From NCBI GenBank assembly GCA_964631175.1, contig CAZVWH010000032.1:1-29999 (forward strand): a DNA stretch of 29,999 nucleotides, read 5' to 3'. Origin of the DNA: CAZVWH01 sp964631175. Its GTDB lineage: Bacteria > Planctomycetota > Phycisphaerae > Sedimentisphaerales > Anaerobacaceae. The notes under the pieces were generated by a model. The model was not told where the DNA came from. It worked only from the letters and a program-made list of their open reading frames with translations, and did not search any database. Below are positions 7,151 through 16,400 of the stretch, in pieces (within the stretch, counting starts at the first letter, position 1; the number at the start of each line of letters is the position of its first letter). A program made the position numbers and the translations under genes.

Positions 7151-9649
7151 ATGTTTGAGCGTTTTACAGACCGTGCACGTAAGGTTATGGCGCTGGCAAA
7201 TCAGGAAGCACAGCGGTTTAACCATGAATACATCGGAACTGAACATATTCTGTTAGGATTAGTTAAAGAAGGCAGCGGTGTCGGTGCTACGGTTCTAAAG
7301 AACCTGGATGTCGATATAAAAAAGCTTCGGCTGGAGGTAGAAAAATTGGTCAAGAGTGGCCCGGATATGGTTACTATGGGTAAACTGCCTCAGACGCCGA
7401 GAGCTAAGAAGGTTATTGAGTATGCAATCGAAGAAGCCAGGGCACTGAACCATAACTACGTTGGGACCGAACATATTCTGCTCGGTTTGCTTCGGGAGAC
7501 CGAAGGAATAGCTGCACAGGTTCTTATGAGCCTTGGCTTAAAGCTGGAGGATCTGCGTCAGGAGGTGTTGAATCTACTCGGTGCGGGAGTGGACGACGGA
7601 CCCAGCGGACTCGGAATGAAGATGGGCCCGGCGATAGGCAGAAAGCCAAAGAGCAAGACCCCAGCATTAGACAGTTTTGGTAGAGACCTTACAGAATTAG
7701 CATCCAATGGCGAGCTCGACCCGGTAATCGGCAGAAAAAGAGAGATTGAGCGATTGATACAGATACTTTGCAGACGCACGAAAAATAATCCTGTTCTGTT
7801 AGGAGAAGCAGGAGTTGGTAAGACCGCTATTGTGGAGGGACTAAGTCAGCAGATAGTAAACAAGCAAGTACCGGAACTGCTCAAAGACAAGAGAATCGTG
7901 GTTCTGGATTTGGCGATGATGGTGGCCGGCACAAAATATCGTGGCCAATTTGAAGAACGAATAAAGGCTGTGATTAACGAGGTCAAACGGGCCGCCAATG
8001 TTGTCTTATTCATTGATGAGCTTCATACTTTGGTAGGAGCCGGCGGGGCTGAGGGTGCTATCGATGCTTCAAACGTGCTCAAGCCGGCCCTTGCCCGTGG
8101 AGAAGTACAATGTATCGGAGCTACTACTTTGGATGAGTATAGAAAGTACATTGAGAAAGACGGTGCTCTTGAGCGACGATTTCAAACGATAATCGTTGAA
8201 CCACCTTCAAAGGATGAGACCCTCGAAATACTCAGAGGCCTTCAGGACCGCTATGAAGCACACCACAGAGTTCGATTCACAGATGAGGCACTTTTCCAGG
8301 CGGTAGAGCTGTCCACCAGATATATCACCGGTAGGTGTCTGCCGGATAAGGCGATAGATGTAATAGACGAATCCGGTGCAAGAGTTCGGCTTAAAAATAT
8401 GACTATTCCGCCGAACCTGACAGAGATCGGAGAGAGGATTGAAAAACTGCAACGGGAAAAAGATGATGCGGTCAGAAACGCCGACTATGAGCGGGCAGCG
8501 ACTTTAAGGGACGAGGCACAGAAAATGCTTGATGAGAAAACTCACCTGCAGAAGAAGTGGTACGAGGAAAATAAAGAGGCGACCGGCGTAGTGGATACCG
8601 AAGTAATTGCTGAGGTTGTCAGCAATATGACCGGTGTGCCGCTGACGAAATTAGAGAAAAAAGAAACTCAGAGGTTGTTGGAGCTCGAAGCTGAGCTGCA
8701 TAAGACGGTTGTTTCACAGGATGAGGCAATCAACGTTGTAGCCAAAGCGGTAAGACGATCCAGAAGTGGTATGAAGGACCCGAATCGTCCTATGGGCTGC
8801 TTCATACTCCTGGGGCCCAGCGGTGTCGGAAAGACGCTGCTTGCTCAGGCTCTGGCGGAGTTTTTGTTTAGCGACAGGAATTCGCTTATCCGATTGGACA
8901 TGAGCGAATTTATGGAGAAGCACAATGTAAGCCGATTGGTAGGTGCTCCTCCGGGATATGTGGGCTACGAAGAAGGTGGACAGTTGACTGAAAGAGTCAG
9001 ACGTCGGCCATACGCGGTACTGCTGCTGGACGAAATAGAAAAGGCGCATCCGGACGTCTATAACATGCTTCTGCAGATTATGGATGAGGGCAGACTGACC
9101 GACAGCTTCGGAAGAAGCGTTGATTTCAAAAACATCATTCTAATTATGACCAGCAACATCGGTGCCGAGCTGATTAAAAACCAGGCAGGTTTCGGATTTG
9201 GTAAAAAGACACCTGAGTCCAATTATGAAAAGATGAAAGACACTCTTCAAAAAGAAGTTGAGCATCACTTTAGGCCTGAGTTCTTAAACCGTGTTGATGA
9301 CGTGATAGTCTTCAAGGCATTGACGAGAGAAGACCTGCAAACTATCGTTGATTACGAGCTTGTGAAGGTTTTCAAGCGGCTGACCGAGCACGGCTTGAAG
9401 CTGGAGCTTAGTGAGCAGTCCAAGGAGTTTCTCATCGACAAAGGATACAATCCCGAATTCGGGGCCAGACCTCTGCGAAGAGCAATCGAGCATTACATAG
9501 AAGACCCGCTTTCCGAATTCGTACTGGCTGGCAAATTCAAAGGCAAAAACCTTATCAAAATCGACGTGCAGGATGAGGAGAACTTGAAGTTTACAGGCTT
9601 TGAGGTGAAAGAACCCGAAAAAAGTGTAGTCCCAAAGCATAGCCCATAG
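7151..9649 (+). CDS. clpC: ATP-dependent Clp protease ATP-binding subunit ClpC
   Basis: Hsp100 unfoldase that feeds substrates to ClpP. The 832-aa protein has two N-terminal Clp repeats (MFERFTDRARKVM..., and EYAIEEARALNHNYVGTEH at about 97-115), AAA+ domain 1 (Walker A GEAGVGKT near 218, Walker B LFIDELH near 286), a UVR/middle domain (about 430-465, with NADYERAATLRDEAQ) and AAA+ domain 2 (Walker A GPSGVGKT near 555, Walker B LLLDEIEKAH near 625). The C-terminal D2-small domain includes GYNPEFGARPLRRAIE. The UVR motif separates ClpC from ClpA and ClpB. No mcsA, mcsB or ctsR lies beside it, so control probably differs from Bacillus; the leader element is the obvious candidate. Confidence 0.97.
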   Translation: MFERFTDRARKVMALANQEAQRFNHEYIGTEHILLGLVKEGSGVGATVLKNLDVDIKKLRLEVEKLVKSGPDMVTMGKLPQTPRAKKVIEYAIEEARALNHNYVGTEHILLGLLRETEGIAAQVLMSLGLKLEDLRQEVLNLLGAGVDDGPSGLGMKMGPAIGRKPKSKTPALDSFGRDLTELASNGELDPVIGRKREIERLIQILCRRTKNNPVLLGEAGVGKTAIVEGLSQQIVNKQVPELLKDKRIVVLDLAMMVAGTKYRGQFEERIKAVINEVKRAANVVLFIDELHTLVGAGGAEGAIDASNVLKPALARGEVQCIGATTLDEYRKYIEKDGALERRFQTIIVEPPSKDETLEILRGLQDRYEAHHRVRFTDEALFQAVELSTRYITGRCLPDKAIDVIDESGARVRLKNMTIPPNLTEIGERIEKLQREKDDAVRNADYERAATLRDEAQKMLDEKTHLQKKWYEENKEATGVVDTEVIAEVVSNMTGVPLTKLEKKETQRLLELEAELHKTVVSQDEAINVVAKAVRRSRSGMKDPNRPMGCFILLGPSGVGKTLLAQALAEFLFSDRNSLIRLDMSEFMEKHNVSRLVGAPPGYVGYEEGGQLTERVRRRPYAVLLLDEIEKAHPDVYNMLLQIMDEGRLTDSFGRSVDFKNIILIMTSNIGAELIKNQAGFGFGKKTPESNYEKMKDTLQKEVEHHFRPEFLNRVDDVIVFKALTREDLQTIVDYELVKVFKRLTEHGLKLELSEQSKEFLIDKGYNPEFGARPLRRAIEHYIEDPLSEFVLAGKFKGKNLIKIDVQDEENLKFTGFEVKEPEKSVVPKHSP

Positions 9650-9744
9650 CACCTCCATATCCTTCGGCGGCGAAACCCTAAAGCAATGATTCGCCTACGT
9701 CAAGACTTCAGTGGATATCCTTCTTAGCATTTCCATCCTTTTTA

Positions 9745-9763
9745 GCAGTAGTCCTACTACTGC
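9745..9763. other. Hairpin between convergent clpC and trmO
   Basis: A perfect 8-bp stem GCAGTAGT/ACTACTGC with loop CCT. It lies between the ends of two convergent genes but lacks a T-run on either strand, so its role as a terminator is doubtful. Confidence 0.45.
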
Positions 9764-9833
9764 GTAGGATAGGCAGTGCAGTATGGGGCTTGCTCCACCT
9801 CCGAAAGTCAATTCTATATAATTACATCTGTTG

Positions 9834-10313
9834 TTATCTCAAAATGGTTGCATCCGGAATATTGCCGTCTTTGAAGTGTTTGTCTAACCAGCCGCATTTA
9901 ATATCTTTACGACAGTCGAAATATCTGACATACGGTTTGATATCAAGAACCGGCGTCTGGTCTAATACGTCCACCTCAGTAAAATACAACCTATTTGCCT
10001 CCGTCTTTTTGAGTTTCACAATTGAGAGTCCTATGTGATTAGGTCGATGTGGACTCCTTATCGCAAATATCCCGTGCCTGTTTTGCTCCAAGAACGGCTG
10101 GCCTTCGATATCTTCTCTCTGCGACCGGTGAAAATAGTATAATATTATCGCGTGGCTGAATCCATCCAAGTCTTTTAAGCCGACGGCATATTTTTCTTCC
10201 AATTCAATGTACGCATCCACCTCACTGTTGAAAGTCCCTTGTATAGGGATATTACTGCTTTCTTTATACGGCGAATATATCTTCCCAATAGGACGCATTA
10301 TTATTTTCTGCAT
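9834..10313 (-). CDS. trmO: tRNA (t6A37) N6-methyltransferase TrmO (TsaA-like)
   Basis: S-adenosylmethionine-dependent enzyme that methylates N6-threonylcarbamoyladenosine at position 37 of certain tRNAs, giving m6t6A. The 159-aa protein is a single TsaA/YaeB-like beta-barrel domain. It shows the N-terminal MRPIGKIYSP, the family signature FAIRSPHRPNHIGLS (usual form RSPHRPNPIGLS), and the second signature VLDQTPVLDIKPYVRYFD. It is shorter than E. coli TrmO (about 235 aa) because it lacks the C-terminal extension, as do many bacterial and archaeal members. The start ATG follows the CCCCGTTAG leader element directly. Its product acts on tRNA, as does QueG's elsewhere in the window, but no operon links them. 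Confidence 0.9.
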   Translation of the reverse strand: MQKIIMRPIGKIYSPYKESSNIPIQGTFNSEVDAYIELEEKYAVGLKDLDGFSHAIILYYFHRSQREDIEGQPFLEQNRHGIFAIRSPHRPNHIGLSIVKLKKTEANRLYFTEVDVLDQTPVLDIKPYVRYFDCRKDIKCGWLDKHFKDGNIPDATILR

Positions 10314-10319
10314 GGCTTC

Positions 10320-10383
10320 ACCCCGTTAGAAACTTTTCTGTATCGTTCACCCCGTTTTACACCGATTGGATTTCTAACGGGGT
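10320..10383 (-). promoter_or_regulatory. CCCCGTTAG/AACGGGGT leader element of trmO
   Basis: On the minus strand ACCCCGTT (10383-10376) can pair with AACGGGGT (10356-10349) eight bases short of a 20-nt loop, or more extensively, as a 13-bp stem, with TTTCTAACGGGGT (10332-10320), which ends six bases before the ATG. Order, spacing and the internal GAAATCCAATC match the clpC leader. Confidence 0.65.
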
Positions 10384-10407
10384 TCGCTCCTTTTTGAAAT
10401 ACTCTAT

Positions 10408-10436
10408 TTGACATTCTATCCTTTCTTTAGTATTAT
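10408..10436 (+). promoter_or_regulatory. Sigma-70 promoter of the DUF1015-aminotransferase operon
   Basis: TTGACA (10408-10413, consensus) and TATTAT (10431-10436) with a 17-bp spacer. Transcription would begin near 10443, about 50 bases before the preferred start of the DUF1015 gene. Confidence 0.7.
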
Positions 10437-10460
10437 CCCCAGTCCTTTAATTCTTTGCAA
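10432..10460 (-). promoter_or_regulatory. Candidate divergent promoter of trmO
   Basis: On the minus strand TTGCAA (10455-10460) and GATAAT (10432-10437) are 17 bases apart. Its -10 box overlaps the plus-strand -10 box base for base (10432-10436), so the two promoters could not be melted independently. The predicted leader is about 110 nt and contains the CCCCGTTAG element. Confidence 0.5.
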
Positions 10461-10495
10461 TCTTATATATGTGCTTGAAGTGTCGAGTAACGAGT

Positions 10496-11824
10496 ATGGA
10501 AATTAAGCCTTTCAAAGGATTTATGTTCGATCCAAAGGTGGTCGGCGATGTTGGTAGCTGCATCGCACCTCCTTTTGACGTAATCGGGCAAGCCTTACAG
10601 CAAAAGCTCTATGAAAAAAGCGAATATAATATTGCTCGCATAACCAAAGGCAAAACAAGCTCATCCGACAACGAAAACGACAATCAATATACAAGAGCCG
10701 CTGATTATCTGAATCGCTGGATTAAAACCGGCGTCCTGAAACAGGATGCAGAGGAAGCTATCTACGCTTATGTGCAGGATTTCCAAATAGCCGATACGAC
10801 CTACCAACGTTTAAGCTTCGTTGCTCTGACTAAGCTGGAGGAGTTCGGCGAAAAAGTTCGGCCTCATGAAGATATCTTCGAGAAGCCAATGACGGACAGA
10901 CTCAATCTCAAGAGAGCAACTGTTGCCAGGTTTGGCCTGGTGTTTATGCTTTACGAAGATAAACAAAAAATTGCAGAGAAGATTATTGAAAGCTCAATCG
11001 CACAGAAACCGCTTGCCGACTTTACATTTGAGGACATTCGTCAACGTCTTTTTGCAATAGCTGATCCGGCTGATATAGATGCGATAGTAAAAATGATGAG
11101 TGATAAAAGCTGCATTATAGCTGACGGCCATCACCGTTATACGACGGGCCTTACCTATTCCAAGGAAAGCTCCAACCCGGTAGCTAAGTATCAAATGTTA
11201 TCCTTTACCAACACCTGTCAGGATGGCTTAAAACTATTAGCTACGCATCGGCTTGTCGGCAATCTCGAGAGCTTCAAGCTTGAAAAATTTATCGACGACC
11301 TCAAAGAAAACTTTGAGGTCAAGGAGATGTCGTTTGATTCTATCGACGATAATGCCGACGTAAAACAGAATCGTCAAGATACCTTACAGCAGATAATTGC
11401 AAAAATGGAGGCTGAGTACAACGCCAGAAGTAACGCTTTCGGTATTTACGGCAGCAATAATGCTTTTTACGTGGCTGTCTTAAAAAACAAACGAGCTATG
11501 GCCTTGTCTGCGCCGGATAAAAGTGACGCTTGGAAGTCACTCGATGTAGCTGTTTTGCATAAGCTTGTCCTGGAAAAACTTTTAGGCATCGACGAACAAA
11601 AATTAACCAAGGATGGAAATGTTGAATTTGTAAAAGGTGTCCCTAATGCCATTGATGACTCAATTCGCCTGGTGGATAACGGACAAAAACAAGTGCTCTT
11701 TTTCTTGAATCCGGTAAAGATGCAGCAGCTGGAAAAAGTTACAGCAGCCGGTGAAAGGATGCCTCAAAAATCGACTTATTTTTTTCCGAAAATGTACTCA
11801 GGCTTAGTTATTCAAAAACTATAA
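10496..11824 (+). CDS. DUF1015 family protein (COG4198)
   Basis: A 442-aa soluble protein of a widespread family of unknown biochemical role. The N-terminus MEIKPFKGFMFD and the early CIAPPFDVI match the family (I-PFKG-RY, then APPYDVI). The signature IADGHHRYTTGLTY lies near residue 205, and the C-terminal half ends with a typical Tyr/Phe-Pro-K segment (YFFPKMYSGLV). An ATG at 10469 is in frame, but the start at 10496 fits the family N-terminus better; neither has a strong ribosome-binding site. The gene is followed after 19 bases by a class V aminotransferase. DUF1015 genes often neighbour serine-metabolism genes such as serA and serC, so a link with serine or amino-acid metabolism is a reasonable inference. 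Confidence 0.88.
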   Translation: MEIKPFKGFMFDPKVVGDVGSCIAPPFDVIGQALQQKLYEKSEYNIARITKGKTSSSDNENDNQYTRAADYLNRWIKTGVLKQDAEEAIYAYVQDFQIADTTYQRLSFVALTKLEEFGEKVRPHEDIFEKPMTDRLNLKRATVARFGLVFMLYEDKQKIAEKIIESSIAQKPLADFTFEDIRQRLFAIADPADIDAIVKMMSDKSCIIADGHHRYTTGLTYSKESSNPVAKYQMLSFTNTCQDGLKLLATHRLVGNLESFKLEKFIDDLKENFEVKEMSFDSIDDNADVKQNRQDTLQQIIAKMEAEYNARSNAFGIYGSNNAFYVAVLKNKRAMALSAPDKSDAWKSLDVAVLHKLVLEKLLGIDEQKLTKDGNVEFVKGVPNAIDDSIRLVDNGQKQVLFFLNPVKMQQLEKVTAAGERMPQKSTYFFPKMYSGLVIQKL

Positions 11825-11843
11825 ATTATTGGAGACACAAGAT

Positions 11844-12956
11844 ATGGTAGATTGGAAGAATCCGCCCAGATTATTTATCCCCGGCCCGGTAAAAGTTAAT
11901 GAGGATGTCTTGCAGCAGCTTGCACGACCGACATTGGGACATCGCGGCAAAGAATTCTCTCAACTACACGCTGACACAATCGAGATGTTGAAAAAGGTCC
12001 TTTTCACCGAGCAGAACGTCTTTCTGTTTACATCCTCTGGCTCCGGTGGTTGGGAGGCATCGATACGCAATTGTGTGGATTTTAATGAGGCGGTTCTGTG
12101 CACATGTTGCGGTGCCTTCAGTGATAAATGGGCGGATGTGGTTAAAAACTGCGGCAGGAACGTTGAAGTGATGAAGGTCGATTGGGGACAGCCCACTTTG
12201 CCTGAGATGATCGACGAGAAACTTGCTACCGGCAAGTTCTCCGCTATTACCCTTATCCATAACGAGACCAGCACAGGCCTAACCAATCCCGTCATAGAAA
12301 TCAGCCAAATGATGAAGGAAAAATATCCTGATGTGTTAGTTTTTGTTGACTCGGTCAGCGGCATGGTGGGACTTCCTTTGAAATTCGACGAGCTTGGCTG
12401 GGATGTAGCTTTCGCCTCGGTACAGAAGGCCTTTGCTATCCCGCCGGGACTGACGGTAGTTGCCGTCAGCAACCGTGCCTTAGAAAAGAGCAAAAGTATC
12501 TCTGGACGTGGCTATTACTTTGACTTCCAGCAATTTGCAAAAAGAGACGAGATAAATCAAACGCCGACCACGCCGGCCATTCCTCACATTATGGCCCTTA
12601 ACTACCAGTGCCAAAAGCTGCTGAAAGAAGGTATGGAAAATGTCTGGCAAAGACACCGGCAAATGGGCGATTTTGTAAGAAGCTGGGCCAAGGAAAATTT
12701 CAACCTGTTCTGCGACGAGAAATTCACTTCAAATACTTTAACCACGGTTAAAAATACTCGTACTATAAACGTTGCTGAAACTATCAAGGCCATTCAGCAA
12801 AAGCACAATACCATTTTTGGTAACGGCTATGGCAAGCTTAAAGAGCAGACATTTCGAATCGCTCACATGGGCGATATTACGCTCGACGACTTAAAGGAGC
12901 TTCTCGGCTGGATCGACGAAGAAATCAAACAAGAAGAAATCAAACAAAATGTTTAG
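11844..12956 (+). CDS. Class V PLP-dependent aminotransferase (alanine-glyoxylate / serine-pyruvate type)
   Basis: Pyridoxal-phosphate enzyme of fold type I, probably transferring the amino group of serine or alanine to an oxo acid such as glyoxylate or pyruvate. The 370-aa protein has the family opening PRLFIPGPVKVNEDVL, a HRGKEFSQLH substrate segment, SSGSGGWEAS for phosphate binding, an Asp in VFVDSVSGMVG that contacts the pyridine nitrogen, and the Schiff-base lysine K195 in SVQKAFAIPPG. ATG at 11844 is preferred over TTG at 11829 because GGAG (11831-11834) sits nine bases before it. It is co-transcribed with the DUF1015 gene and closed by a strong terminator. The exact substrate pair, or a phosphoserine aminotransferase role, cannot be decided from sequence. 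Confidence 0.88.
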   Translation: MVDWKNPPRLFIPGPVKVNEDVLQQLARPTLGHRGKEFSQLHADTIEMLKKVLFTEQNVFLFTSSGSGGWEASIRNCVDFNEAVLCTCCGAFSDKWADVVKNCGRNVEVMKVDWGQPTLPEMIDEKLATGKFSAITLIHNETSTGLTNPVIEISQMMKEKYPDVLVFVDSVSGMVGLPLKFDELGWDVAFASVQKAFAIPPGLTVVAVSNRALEKSKSISGRGYYFDFQQFAKRDEINQTPTTPAIPHIMALNYQCQKLLKEGMENVWQRHRQMGDFVRSWAKENFNLFCDEKFTSNTLTTVKNTRTINVAETIKAIQQKHNTIFGNGYGKLKEQTFRIAHMGDITLDDLKELLGWIDEEIKQEEIKQNV

Positions 12957-12997
12957 CCCCCAGGCCTGCCCTGGGGGTCGTATCTGGGGGCTTTTTT
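12955..12997 (+). terminator. Rho-independent terminator of the DUF1015-aminotransferase operon
   Basis: AGCCCCCAG (12955-12963) pairs with CTGGGGGCT (12984-12992), followed by six T. The stem begins inside the stop codon. An internal alternative, CCCAGG/CCTGGG, could form first. Confidence 0.88.
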
Positions 12998-13027
12998 ATT
13001 TTAAACTGTTAGTTTTGCTTTGGCACT

Positions 13028-13338
13028 TCACGGAATTACGGCTCGGTTAGAAATATGAACGTCGGTAATATGACCGGAGAAGAAACTACTCGCCTGCTTA
13101 TCCATCCCACAGCCAATGTGCAGACCTCCTTCGCAATCCGCCAGTTGTACGTCGTACTCAACCCAAGCTTACCGGGGTCACAGCTCTCATCACCAGGGGC
13201 CTTGGTCGCCTTGTACTCAGGTGAGGTTTTCGTGGCATTCTCGACGGCATCTGCATCCGCGCCGAAGTACACCTCGTGTGAAGCGGCAACAGCTCCCGCA
13301 TTCCAGCCAGGCTCTATGCTCAGCATGGACGCAATCAA
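13028..13338 (-). pseudogene. Remnant of a secreted Fn3-like/LamG protein
   Basis: One minus-strand frame encodes a recognisable piece of the module common in planctomycete secreted proteins: ASHEVYFGADADAVENAT, SPEYK, GDESCDPGKLG and TTYNWRI. At that point homology stops. In a different frame, just downstream, comes the end of a LamG domain: GLHIGCG then SSFFSGHITDVHISNRAV and a stop (TGA, 13028-13030). The two pieces are thus joined by a deletion plus frameshift. No ATG with a ribosome-binding site precedes the first piece. It lies just past the terminator of the LamG-bearing protease, and may be debris of a duplicated or longer gene. Confidence 0.6.
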
Positions 13339-13378
13339 AAATAATCAGGGCCTATACCGAATCAATCAATATAGGCCC
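13337..13378 (-). terminator. Probable terminator downstream of the S8 protease gene
   Basis: A perfect 9-bp stem GGGCCTATA/TATAGGCCC (13348-13356 with 13370-13378). On the minus strand it is followed by TGATTATTTTT, a broken T-run. It lies about 105 bases past the protease stop codon. Confidence 0.65.
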
Positions 13379-13409
13379 TAAAACGATGTAAAAGTTTAAC
13401 TTCTTGATT

Positions 13410-13446
13410 CCCTTCGGACAGGCTCAGGACGGGACAATACCGTCCT
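13410..13446. repeat. Dispersed repeat with hairpin (CCTTCG...GCTCAGGAC)
   Basis: The sequence CCTTCGGACAGGCTCAGGAC and the following AGGACGG/CCGTCCT stem (13426-13432, 13440-13446) form a compact palindromic element. A relative, CCTTCGACCCTGCTCAGGAC, lies inside pncA at 27897-27919. Confidence 0.55.
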
Positions 13447-13483
13447 GATTTATGTCTTTCTCTTCAACAAAAAACGGTCGATG

Positions 13484-16400
13484 TTAATTACCTGCAAGGT
13501 AGAGAATCTCATTCTTTGACAAAGCTCGGTTGTAAATCATCAGATCGTCGATAAGGCCGTCCCAGTAGCGTCCGGGCGAATCCGGATTATCGCCAATGAG
13601 CATATTCGCATTATTGATACCTATCGGCTCAGTAGTGGCAGCGCTCACGTCAAGATCACCGTCCAGATATACCATGATGTTTGCACCATCAAACACGCCT
13701 GCTGCGTGGTGCCATTCATCATAGCCAACCGCTGTAACTCCATCCAAGGAAGCGGTATCAGGGGCACTCCAGATAGTGATACCAAAGTGGAACCTCGGAT
13801 CCCAGCTCGCGTTACCAAGCCTCCAGGCGTATTCACCCTTAGCAGCGATAGCGGCCCACTGATTTGCGATCGACCTGATGGTTACCCATGCCGAGACCGT
13901 AATCTCGTTGGTGGTAACATCGAAGAGCGGGTCATAGCCGCAATCAACGTAGTCGCCATTACCGTCAAGGTCCAGCGCCATACCATCGTGTCCTGCGACG
14001 AAGTTCGGATCGCCGTAAATAGTACCATTAAACACGTTGCCGGAGCAGTCATTCACGCTGTTCTCCATTGCATAGTAGGCTATCAGACCACCGGTGCCGG
14101 GATCAACCGGAATTGCCTTTTGGGGACCCGCCGCGTAATTGGCTGCAACCTGGCCCGTAGAGAGAGCCTTGTTGTAGATATTGAACTCCTCAATCGACCC
14201 AATCCATTCCGGATCTGCATCATAGCCGCCCTTTGCAAGATAAGCAAAGTTCTGGCTGATACCACTGATACTGTTGTGAGGATCCAGAGGGGTGCTGGCG
14301 CACAGTACGCCGTCAATGTACAAGGTTATGTCCGTGTTATCAATGGTACTCACCATGTGATGCAGGATGCCATCATCGTATTCAGGACCATCGGCACCGG
14401 ATTCAGCATTATAGGGAGCTGATGTGTTACCGATTGAGATAGCGGCACGACTCTTGTCGTCCTCCCTGGCTGATGTCATAAAGAAGCCGTTAGAGCCGAG
14501 GCCATTGACTGAATCACCGAAATAAGCCAGCATAGTGTAGCCCGTGTTGGCTCCGGCAGTCGGGGTATACCACGCTTCGATCGTAACCTCGTTGAAGGTG
14601 TTCATCGCAATGACGTTACCGGGCATCTCCATCCATTGATCTTGAGCAGACGTTACGAGGGCTCCACTGACAACGGCCGCACCACCAACCAATGTGCCAT
14701 CGGCGGAGCCGATACTATCATTGGCCGTGCCGTCCCCGAACGTGTACGAGTGAATCGGAGTCGCCTTCGCTGCGTCTGTGGCCTGTACAGCCGCCAGCGC
14801 ATCCACTTTGCCTGCCCCAAACATATTATCGGCAAGGCCAGTGCCTGTGAATCCATCAGAACGAGCCGTTGACTGCAGGATGTTTACAACCTGGTCGTAA
14901 TCCAGATTTGGGTTAACCTCCAGCATGAGCGCTACGATTCCTGTGACATGCGGGGCCGACATGCTGGTTCCCTCCATGAGCCGATAGTCCCCGCCCTGGA
15001 CAACATACGAGCGATTATATCCGATACCCTCATTCAAATGTGAAGAAAGAGCCGATGCGATGCGCTCTCCGGGTGCGGAAATATCAGGGGCGATGCGTTT
15101 ATCTCTTGTAGGTCCTTTGCTGCTGAATATAGACAGCGCCCCAATCAGAGGATTCTCCGATAAAAGACCCTGCCATTGGTGTGCAGTACCGTCGACATCT
15201 ATCCATGAGTTTTTGGTTACATACGATCCAACGGAGATAACCTTTTTGGCCGAGGCAGGTGATCCGATCGTGCAACTGCTGTCTACAGGCAGGCTTGTTA
15301 CGCCTGAAAAGCTGTAACCGCGAAGGAATGCGTCCCCATCGAGCTGTGGCCACATGTGCACTTCACCGGACGCCTGTGCTTTAAAGGCCACGAGCCAAGC
15401 GGTTTGTCCGATGTCAACAGTAGGATCGCCGTTGTTCATGATCTGTAAAAAAATTCTCCCATCACCATTTCTTGGATCATTTATTGTCATCGCATCAATG
15501 TAGACACGTCCAAGCACTACTCCATTAGAATCGCGCACTAGCGGCGGCCAAATTATCCAGCCGACAGGATACCATCCGGTTGATGCCTGCTTAACGAACT
15601 GATTCTGTATATATTTGTAGGCAACAACATTCACATCGCTGATCACACCTCGATCATACCATATATTGACCTTTGTCTCTGTAGGATCTTTTGCAGCTAA
15701 AAGCACTGATCCATAGGTTGTATTGGGAACAACGGCTCCTCCTGCATGGACTGCTGAATAGGAGTTAGTCCAACCTGCATTACCGGCAGAGGCAACAATA
15801 ATCTTTCCCGGACCTGTGCGATTAGACAGGTCCTGCTCATATAAGGAGCTGCCGTCATGGGGGCCTTTGTGTCTACCAAAACTCAGATTGACCACTGCAG
15901 GTTTGCCCAATGCCTGTGCTTTCCTGAAGATATATTCACAGGCGTCGGTTGTATCGGCTGTATCAAAACCGCCCGAGCTGCTGGCGTTACGTATTCCTTT
16001 TACGAAAATGATGTCTGCCCTGGGAGCAATACCGCGATATATCGGATTGCCTTTCCCTCCGCCGGCGGCCGTGCCGGTTACATGAGTGCCGTGACCTTCA
16101 GCACCATCTGCATCACGCTGGGTAACGCTGCCGGGGTTGGCATCGATCTGGCTTTTTGTCCATTCATTTTGTCCGCCGCCCTGGGTATATTCCAATAGAT
16201 ATTGAATACGTGTTCCGCCCGAATCGCTGAAATCTGCGTGAGTAAAATCAATGCCGGAATCGACAACGCCCACTACAACACCTTCACCTTCATACGGTTG
16301 GGGCAGGTTGATTCCCTGATGCACTTGATCTGCCTGAATCTCGGGACGACTTGCGTCCATGTGTAACGATTGTATTGTACTTGTCTCCACAAAACGAACA

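Noticed and set aside
9745..9763. Strong hairpin as a bidirectional terminator for clpC and trmO
   Set aside because: The stem is perfect but no T-run follows on either strand; kept only as a hairpin.
11960..12493. A 177-codon open frame antisense to the aminotransferase
   Set aside because: A shadow of a firmly identified gene; its Ser/Thr-rich composition is that of antisense frames.
13706..14422. A 238-codon open frame on the plus strand
   Set aside because: It lies entirely antisense to the LamG part of the S8 protease, which has clear homology; it has no family match or ribosome-binding site.
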